In this document: one piece after another, positions 22,643 to 28,528 of the stretch
Layout of the letters: each line of letters opens with the position of its first letter
Numbering within the stretch: the first letter of the stretch is position 1
Origin: Bacteroidota bacterium
GTDB taxonomy: Bacteria; Bacteroidota; Bacteroidia; Bacteroidales; GCA-2748055
Direction of reading: 5' to 3'
DNA length: 28,528 nt
NCBI GenBank assembly: GCA_024244665.1
Contig: JAAEOI010000385.1
Span: 1-28,528 of the forward strand
Translations under genes and position numbers: made by a program
Notes under the pieces: generated by a model
Seen by the model: the letters and a program-made list of their open reading frames with translations, nothing else
Told to the model about the DNA's origin: nothing
Database searches by the model: none

Positions 22643-24223
22643 ATGAAATATACACACTTAACAGGGATTCTGCTTCTTTTTCTTGCCATTTTCACCTGTG
22701 AACGCTTTGAGGCATCGCATTACCTTATTGTACATACCGATACGGTTTCTAATGTCTCTTTCACATCAGCCACACTAAATGGACTGCTGTTGGATATACC
22801 AGAGCAGGGGATCGGTGACCATGGATTCTGCTGGTCACGAAGCAGCATGCCAGAGCTTGAAAAGGATCCATCCTATCACATAGGAAGCATTAGTGAAGCT
22901 GGGTCGTTCAGTCAGAACATTGAAGGCCTTTTCTCAAATACAACCTATTACCTTCGTGCGCATGCAAGCGATGACCTGGGAACTGTATATGGAGATGAAC
23001 TGGAGTTTAGTACCCTGGCTGGGATCCCGGCGAAACTTCAGCAAAAAAAATATGGTGGGGGAAAGGATGATCACGCTCGCTCAATCATCTCTACATCTGA
23101 TGGTGCTTACGTGCTCGCCGGATACAGCAATTCCGCGGATGGCGATGTGTCGGATTCACATGGGGACTTCGATTTCTGGATACTGAAACTCGATATGAAC
23201 GGGAAGATGCTCTGGCAGAGGTCACTGGGAGGAGAAGGGGAGGACCGGGCTCGCGCTATCATTGAAACCCTCGATGGAGGGTTCGCGATCGTGGGTGATT
23301 CCTACACGCCAGAAGCAGGTTATGATTTCAGGATTGCAAAACTGAGTATGAACGGGGATGTTCAATGGGAAAAGACATTCGGGGGTAGCTCATATGATAT
23401 TGCACACTCGGTAATCCAGGCTGCTGACGGTAGTTTTATCGTCGCGGGCTATTCTGAATCCAGTGATGGTGATGTTACAAATAACCAGGGACACCAGGAC
23501 TGTTGGATCATAAAACTGAGCAGTGGCGGTGATTTGATCTGGCAAAAGTCCATGGGAGGAACCCTGGCCGATGAAGCTTTTACCGTGTTAGAGGCACCGG
23601 ATGGAGGTTTCATGGTTGCCGGTCAGACCTACTCTTCCGATGGTGATGTTGATGAAAATCATGGTAACTCCGACATCTGGTTAGTGAAGCTGAACCAGAG
23701 AGGCTGTATACAGTGGCAGAAAACCCTGGGGGGCAGCGGGCACGAGGCCGCAAAATCCTTGTTGGCGACACCGGACGGGGGCTATGCCCTGGCGGGTCTG
23801 ACATATTCAAGTGATGGGGATGTATCCATGAATCATGGCGATTGCGATTACTGGATCGTGAAGACCGGCGGAGAAGGTAACATCCAGTGGGAGAAAACAC
23901 TGGGAGGTTCGAAGAGGGATGACGCCCGAGCCATATCCTTGACTGCAGACAATGGTTTCGTAGTTGCTGGCAGCTCGCACTCCGGAGACGGGGATATAAC
24001 AGAGGCATATGGCGGATCAGATTACTGGATCGTGAAACTGGACCTGAATGGGAGCCTTGAATGGCAAAAGTCATGGGGAGGATCGGCCAGCGACCAGGCA
24101 TATTCTGTCTTTCAGACTCCCGGGGATGGATTCGTCCTAGCAGGTGAATCCTATTCCAGTGATGGCCATATTACCAGCCACCACGGTGGGTGTGATTACT
24201 GGGTGGCTATTATCAACTACTGA
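22643..24223 (+). CDS. Exported seven-repeat beta-propeller protein with N-terminal FN3-like domain
   Basis: A 526-residue protein. A hydrophobic leader ends at C19 (LAIFTC-E), a poor but possible lipobox. Residues about 28-124 resemble a fibronectin-III-like module (SATLNGLL, then LFSNTTYYLRAHASDD and the closing YGDELEFST). From about 133 to the end there are seven repeats of about 52-58 residues with the consensus KxLGGSxxDxAxSI..DGGFxxAG..SSDGDVxxNHG..DYWIVKL..G.IxWQ. Seven units fit a closed seven-bladed propeller. Repeat 2 lacks the DGDVxxNHG loop. The Asp-rich loops could bind calcium. Such propellers serve as binding or scaffold modules on Bacteroidota surfaces. The final repeat ends the protein, with no obvious separate secretion tail. 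Confidence 0.85.
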   Translation: MKYTHLTGILLLFLAIFTCERFEASHYLIVHTDTVSNVSFTSATLNGLLLDIPEQGIGDHGFCWSRSSMPELEKDPSYHIGSISEAGSFSQNIEGLFSNTTYYLRAHASDDLGTVYGDELEFSTLAGIPAKLQQKKYGGGKDDHARSIISTSDGAYVLAGYSNSADGDVSDSHGDFDFWILKLDMNGKMLWQRSLGGEGEDRARAIIETLDGGFAIVGDSYTPEAGYDFRIAKLSMNGDVQWEKTFGGSSYDIAHSVIQAADGSFIVAGYSESSDGDVTNNQGHQDCWIIKLSSGGDLIWQKSMGGTLADEAFTVLEAPDGGFMVAGQTYSSDGDVDENHGNSDIWLVKLNQRGCIQWQKTLGGSGHEAAKSLLATPDGGYALAGLTYSSDGDVSMNHGDCDYWIVKTGGEGNIQWEKTLGGSKRDDARAISLTADNGFVVAGSSHSGDGDITEAYGGSDYWIVKLDLNGSLEWQKSWGGSASDQAYSVFQTPGDGFVLAGESYSSDGHITSHHGGCDYWVAIINY

Positions 24224-24256
24224 CCGTAGTGAATTACTGTCAAAAAAAGCTGCAAC

Positions 24257-27200
24257 ATGCAAACACTTCGACAAGTCCTTTCCATATTGCTCATCCTGAG
24301 TACTGCCGCAACAGCGGCCCAGACCTATTTATCTGGAGAGATCTCGGGAACCTATGATGAACCTATCAGGTGGACAAAAGAAGCTTCCCCATATATCATC
24401 CTGGACTCCGTGATCGTAAATAAAGCATTGCAAATAGATGCGGGCACAGTGGTCATGTTCAGATACCATCCGGATCCGGATAAGAAGAGCTACATGGTAT
24501 TAAAAAGTGGAACAATTGGAGAAGAGATTCTCTGTAACGGCACTCCCGATGATCCTGTCGTGTTCACCAGTGAAAGGGATGATGCCTTTGGTGACCTGAA
24601 TGGGGACAGTTCTGTCACTATTCCCAGACCCGGCGACTGGGGCTATATTCGCTATCAAAGCAAAACCGGGTTTTCTTTCTCATCATTTAACCACGCTGTT
24701 TTCAGATTTGGAGGTGGCAGGGACCCCGGCGGAATAGCTTCGCCTGAATTCTTCCCGATGTTGTTAATTGATAATACAGATGATTTCAGCACTACAACTG
24801 TGAACTCCTGTACTGTCCAGTATTCGGCTGGAGTGGGAATTATGAACGGCTCTGCAGATATTACGAAATCAACGATTAGTGATTGTACCCACGGGATATT
24901 GCTTAATACTTCTGAGGGATCTGTTCAACAGTCACTCTTTACGCGTAATGCAAAATATCCGATTTGTATAAAAGGAATGTGGATATCCTCTTGGGAATCA
25001 GATCATCCAACTGAATCTATTCGACTGGGAGGCAATATGGCAGACAACACGTTTACCGAGAACGGGCAGAACTTCTTTGCCATCGAAGGGGACGTGTTAG
25101 TTCCTGAAGTAATCAACCCGGAGGGAATTGCAATCCGGTGGGAGCGATCTACCATTCCATATTTGATAACGGGTCCTCTCAGGATCGTTTATCCTGAAGG
25201 AAGGAACTTAGGTTCGCTTTCTATTGAGAGGGGTACCTTGATCAAGTTTAAACATTACAGAGAATATGCGCGCAAACCTTATATCGAGATTCATCCCGGC
25301 TGTAAGCTGATTGCCGGAATGACAGGCGATCCCGGAGATGTTGTGTTCACCTCAGAATATGATCACCGTTATGACTACGAACTGTATACAGGAAGTGACC
25401 GTGATCCGATGCCGGGCGATTGGGGATATATCGAGGGAAGCAGCTTTGAATTAAGCAATTGTGTTTTAAAATACGGTGGTGTGTATTACAACCCCCAAAC
25501 CGGCAGGATCCCGGCCGATTCCTCCGCCGTATTAAGGATCAGGGTCGGGGATTCGGGATCGACTCAGATTACCAGTTGCCTGTTTAACAGCCTTTACAGG
25601 GACGGGATCACGTTTTTATGCGAAGATGTTGTGGATTACGGAGCCCATGTGGACACTTCATCTTTCCTGATGGAAAAGGAAGCCTATGCCATAAGGATTC
25701 TCAAGGAGGACGATGTCAACAGGCTGGACGTTTTTGCTGATCTCAATTTCTGGAATGGGAAATTTGGCCCCTACAATCCTGTAAGCAATCCTTCCGGGAA
25801 CGGATGCCGTGTGGACAACAACGTGCATTTTGATCCCTACCTGAGCTCTTCTGATGATGAACTGGACCTGGAGAGCTCGGTGGTTTGGGGCTGGACCATG
25901 AATACAGATTTGGATACTGTTCCCAATGTTCTGGTAAAAATGATCGGCAAAAGGGAACAAAACGTGCACAGCAATGCTGAAGGCAAATATTACATGTCGA
26001 ATGTCTACCCGGGTTTCGGGTATAAGATGAAAGGTTTTGCACCGCGTCACAAGAATGGCCTGGTGGAGGATATTGTGGTGGAGAAGGACTATTCCCACCA
26101 GATGGATATGGTCCTGGAGCCACGTACCATCGACTACCTGCTGGACACAATCACCTTCAAAGTCAACCCGGAGGTGTCTGAGGTGCAGGAGGGCGGAACT
26201 GCTTACCGGTACTACAAAATAATTGACAGGAAAACGCATGATCCTGTATATGGAGCGGAAGTTTTTGTAAACGGACTTGGGGATACGCTCTATTCAAATC
26301 ACAAGGGGATTGTGACCATCCCTATTTCATCAAACAAGCTAAATGGCTATCCCAATGGCAGGAATTTCTATATCTCCCGGGTGGGATTGGAGACGCTTCC
26401 GTATCCCCCGGAAATGCGAATGAATTTCAGGGTAAATCCCCTTCCAAGAGATTATACGAAAATGTGGGGAGGTAAACTATGGCTCAAGGAGGGAATCTCT
26501 ATCATTGAACTGAAGCAGGAGACAGGCGCATCGATAGGACTTGCCATGGAGGATCGGGGCTCAGGGGAGGAGCCGGTTAACCTGATCCTGGAAAGAGGGT
26601 TCCAGGCTGGAGCCGGGATTAACCTGGGAGCTTCTGCCAAATTGACCCTTGGACCCGTGGAAGCTGGCGCAGAGGCGGAAGTTGGTGTAAACCTGAACGC
26701 CCTGATGAAGGACCAGTTTATATTCGATTATGAAAACAGCAGCGGTAAACTGGCCCTGGCCAAGTTCATTGTCCTGGCAGGATCGGCATTCCAGTACCTG
26801 GATTCGCCGCTTCACCGCTATCTGGGAGTGGCACTACTGGATAAAAATGAGCTGGTTGCTGAAGCATCCTTTTCGAATAGTGTTGGACTGAATCTTCATG
26901 GTTATGGCAGCGCTGAAGCCGGGCTGGATATCAACCTGCTGGACAGCAAGAGAAAGGGTGGAGTGATCGGTGCTGAACTGAAAGGCAATGCAGAAGCGGA
27001 AGGGGACCTGGATTTTCTCTTTACATCCTACACCCATAAGGACCAGCTTGATTTCAGGTTATCCTACAAGGCGGAGATCGGGGTCGGAGCATCGGCCGGG
27101 GTGGGGGTGGACCTTGCTGAATTGTTTGGCGGGGGGGATGATGACGGGAACGATAGCGGGAAGGATAAGGATAATGATAAGGATGACGATACTGAAATTG

Positions 27201-28528
27201 ATATTGATTTCCTGAGCAAGGACCTGCTCTCTGCAGGGGTTAGTGCCGGGGTAAAATACGGCGTATCCATAAGCACAACAAGGGGAATACCCAAACCCTA
27301 TACAAGCCTCGGATTCATGTATGGCTATAAGTATGATGCCAATGCAGAGGCCATTTTCCTGGGAGGTGTGGAGGCGAAAGCTGACAGGGAATATGAATTC
27401 ACATTCGATCTGCATGATGCCTACCTGAAGGGCATCCTTGAAGAAAAAGTGCAGCTGGCCAATGAAATTGCCAATACGGATATGAGTAATCTGAGCCTGG
27501 ATATCTCATCCCTTTCAGCTGCAAAAATATTCGAAAGCCCGCTGGCAACATTTGCAGCCGAACAAACCAGGAATGCCTTCTCCTTTCCTCCTGTTCCCTA
27601 CACCCAGACCGTAACCGACCTGGTGGATGAGGGTGAGTTCAAGTTAGAGATTTCCTTTGGTATTGGACCGGTGAAGGCAAAATTCGGGGCAGGAATAGAG
27701 TATGCTGAAGCAAACGATTACCTGTGGAAATCAGGTGTATTTTATGATTGGAGACTCTACCCCTTGCAAAGCTATGATTACGTGGCAGAAAACGATGACC
27801 TGAGTGTGGGGCCCATCCTGCAGGATATCCTTACTGAATCGGGAAAGTATATGTGGAAGAGGATCAAGGATGCACTAAATCCTCTTCCCAGGATTTTTAA
27901 GAAAATAAAAATATGGCCATTCAACAAGATCAGGTGGAAGGGTGCAGGGGATTATTACCACATCCCGGTGGGGCCTGAATCAAGAAATTCCTTCCTGGTG
28001 GCGGATTCCATAACCACGTCGGAAGACAGCCTCTTTGTTTATTACTGGGATTGGTATGGAACTGGCGAGGAGGATCAAAGCAAAGGAACCATGGATTCAG
28101 AGGAACTGAGAATCCTGGAATATGTGAAATCAAAGGCCGTGGAGCTTCACAAACTGGACTACGGGATCGGGGGTTTCTACCAGTTCGAGCCCAACGGCAT
28201 GCTTGTGGCAGACTCAGCTGTTCTGACCATTAACTATTTCCAGGAAGAACTGGACGTCATGTTGCCCGATAGTACGGAATATACCATAGATGAGAATGAC
28301 CTGAGGATGTACGTGGAGGATAAAACCAATAACAGGTGGATTTGTGTGGGGGGAGTGGTTGAACCGGACAGTAATTTTGTGACAGCAAGGATCGATTCCC
28401 TGGGCACTTTCACACTTGCACCCTTTACTCCCTATGGGGAGATCGTTTTAACTGCCAGTCCGGATAGTATCTTTGTAGAGGAGTCTGACAGCTCACATAT
28501 TACGAGCAATGTAATCTATTATAATACC
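24257..28528 (+). CDS. Giant exported beta-helix / regulatory-domain / Ig-like protein, partial
   Basis: Open for 1424 codons from the ATG at 24257 to the right edge without a stop. A signal peptide spans residues 1-21 (cleavage near TATAA-QT). Two right-handed-beta-helix-like blocks follow, at about 26-170 and 285-440. They are visibly duplicated: IRW at 37 and 293, VVFTSE in both, PGDWGYI at 125 and 386. A carboxypeptidase-regulatory-like module begins near 556 (VPNVLVKMIG, with LEPRT at its end), and a second similar unit (DPVYGAEVFVNG) follows near 660. A long Gly/Ala-rich beta region runs from about 780 to 1070 and is interrupted by an Asp-rich run near 959-980 (GGGDDDGNDSGKDKDNDKDD). 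The last visible residues (ASPDSIFVEESDSSHITSN) look like the start of a bacterial Ig-like domain. It is the third gene of the exported cluster, 33 bp after the propeller gene. A surface or secreted structural/adhesive role is inferred. Confidence 0.85.
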   Translation, partial: MQTLRQVLSILLILSTAATAAQTYLSGEISGTYDEPIRWTKEASPYIILDSVIVNKALQIDAGTVVMFRYHPDPDKKSYMVLKSGTIGEEILCNGTPDDPVVFTSERDDAFGDLNGDSSVTIPRPGDWGYIRYQSKTGFSFSSFNHAVFRFGGGRDPGGIASPEFFPMLLIDNTDDFSTTTVNSCTVQYSAGVGIMNGSADITKSTISDCTHGILLNTSEGSVQQSLFTRNAKYPICIKGMWISSWESDHPTESIRLGGNMADNTFTENGQNFFAIEGDVLVPEVINPEGIAIRWERSTIPYLITGPLRIVYPEGRNLGSLSIERGTLIKFKHYREYARKPYIEIHPGCKLIAGMTGDPGDVVFTSEYDHRYDYELYTGSDRDPMPGDWGYIEGSSFELSNCVLKYGGVYYNPQTGRIPADSSAVLRIRVGDSGSTQITSCLFNSLYRDGITFLCEDVVDYGAHVDTSSFLMEKEAYAIRILKEDDVNRLDVFADLNFWNGKFGPYNPVSNPSGNGCRVDNNVHFDPYLSSSDDELDLESSVVWGWTMNTDLDTVPNVLVKMIGKREQNVHSNAEGKYYMSNVYPGFGYKMKGFAPRHKNGLVEDIVVEKDYSHQMDMVLEPRTIDYLLDTITFKVNPEVSEVQEGGTAYRYYKIIDRKTHDPVYGAEVFVNGLGDTLYSNHKGIVTIPISSNKLNGYPNGRNFYISRVGLETLPYPPEMRMNFRVNPLPRDYTKMWGGKLWLKEGISIIELKQETGASIGLAMEDRGSGEEPVNLILERGFQAGAGINLGASAKLTLGPVEAGAEAEVGVNLNALMKDQFIFDYENSSGKLALAKFIVLAGSAFQYLDSPLHRYLGVALLDKNELVAEASFSNSVGLNLHGYGSAEAGLDINLLDSKRKGGVIGAELKGNAEAEGDLDFLFTSYTHKDQLDFRLSYKAEIGVGASAGVGVDLAELFGGGDDDGNDSGKDKDNDKDDDTEIDIDFLSKDLLSAGVSAGVKYGVSISTTRGIPKPYTSLGFMYGYKYDANAEAIFLGGVEAKADREYEFTFDLHDAYLKGILEEKVQLANEIANTDMSNLSLDISSLSAAKIFESPLATFAAEQTRNAFSFPPVPYTQTVTDLVDEGEFKLEISFGIGPVKAKFGAGIEYAEANDYLWKSGVFYDWRLYPLQSYDYVAENDDLSVGPILQDILTESGKYMWKRIKDALNPLPRIFKKIKIWPFNKIRWKGAGDYYHIPVGPESRNSFLVADSITTSEDSLFVYYWDWYGTGEEDQSKGTMDSEELRILEYVKSKAVELHKLDYGIGGFYQFEPNGMLVADSAVLTINYFQEELDVMLPDSTEYTIDENDLRMYVEDKTNNRWICVGGVVEPDSNFVTARIDSLGTFTLAPFTPYGEIVLTASPDSIFVEESDSSHITSNVIYYNT

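Noticed and set aside
25658..26239. A 193-codon minus-strand frame within the giant exported protein
   Set aside because: It lies entirely inside a continuous plus-strand frame with clear domains; composition (His/Ile/Val rich) is that of an antisense shadow.

Overview
The window looks like a chromosomal segment of a member of the Bacteroidota, most likely a Bacteroidales/Marinilabiliales-type anaerobe or facultative anaerobe. The reasons are long FtsX/MacB-type permeases of the Bacteroidota kind ending in NPVxSLRYE-like tails, a bTHX ribosomal protein with a Lys/Ala/Pro tail, many secreted proteins whose signal peptides end A-Q-D or A-Q-T, weak or absent Shine-Dalgarno sequences, and a few matches to the TTG / TAnnTTTG promoter form. 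No rRNA, tRNA, CRISPR array, phage gene or complete insertion sequence was seen.

Layout. 1-714 (minus): the start of ribosomal protein bTHX (cut by the window edge) and an exported methionine-R-sulfoxide reductase. 801-6414 (minus): a tightly packed four-gene operon, read as DUF4268-like protein, Memo-AMMECR1 fusion, membrane-embedded spermidine-synthase-like protein, radical SAM enzyme. This is an AmmeMemoRadiSam system in which the Memo-AMMECR1 fusion has a signal peptide, the radical SAM protein has a Tat-like leader, and a polytopic membrane protein lies between them with overlapping start and stop codons. It is the most interesting unit in the window. 6462-8534 (plus): a GMC/cholesterol-oxidase-type flavoprotein with a four-cysteine cluster and a small DUF1360-type membrane protein. 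8561-11517 (minus): a DMT-family transporter, a 25-30 codon tail of a vanished ABC permease, an eight-cysteine mini-protein, a heptamer repeat array, and a secreted C69-family dipeptidase.

11635-17000 (plus): two intact and one broken FtsX/MacB-type permease genes, with no ATPase gene in the window. 17048-18208: a secreted esterase-fold protein with C-terminal TPR-like repeats. 18376-21579: carB, the large subunit of carbamoyl-phosphate synthase, the only clear core-metabolism gene here. 21758 to the right edge: three consecutive exported proteins (a beta-rich protein of unknown role, a seven-repeat beta-propeller protein, and a very large beta-helix/regulatory-domain/Ig-like protein that runs off the window), probably a cell-surface or secreted set.

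Two permease remnants, one on each strand and about 4.5 kb apart, together with the two intact copies, indicate that 9.5-17 kb is a site of permease gene gain and decay. No intergenic stretch exceeds about 180 bp.
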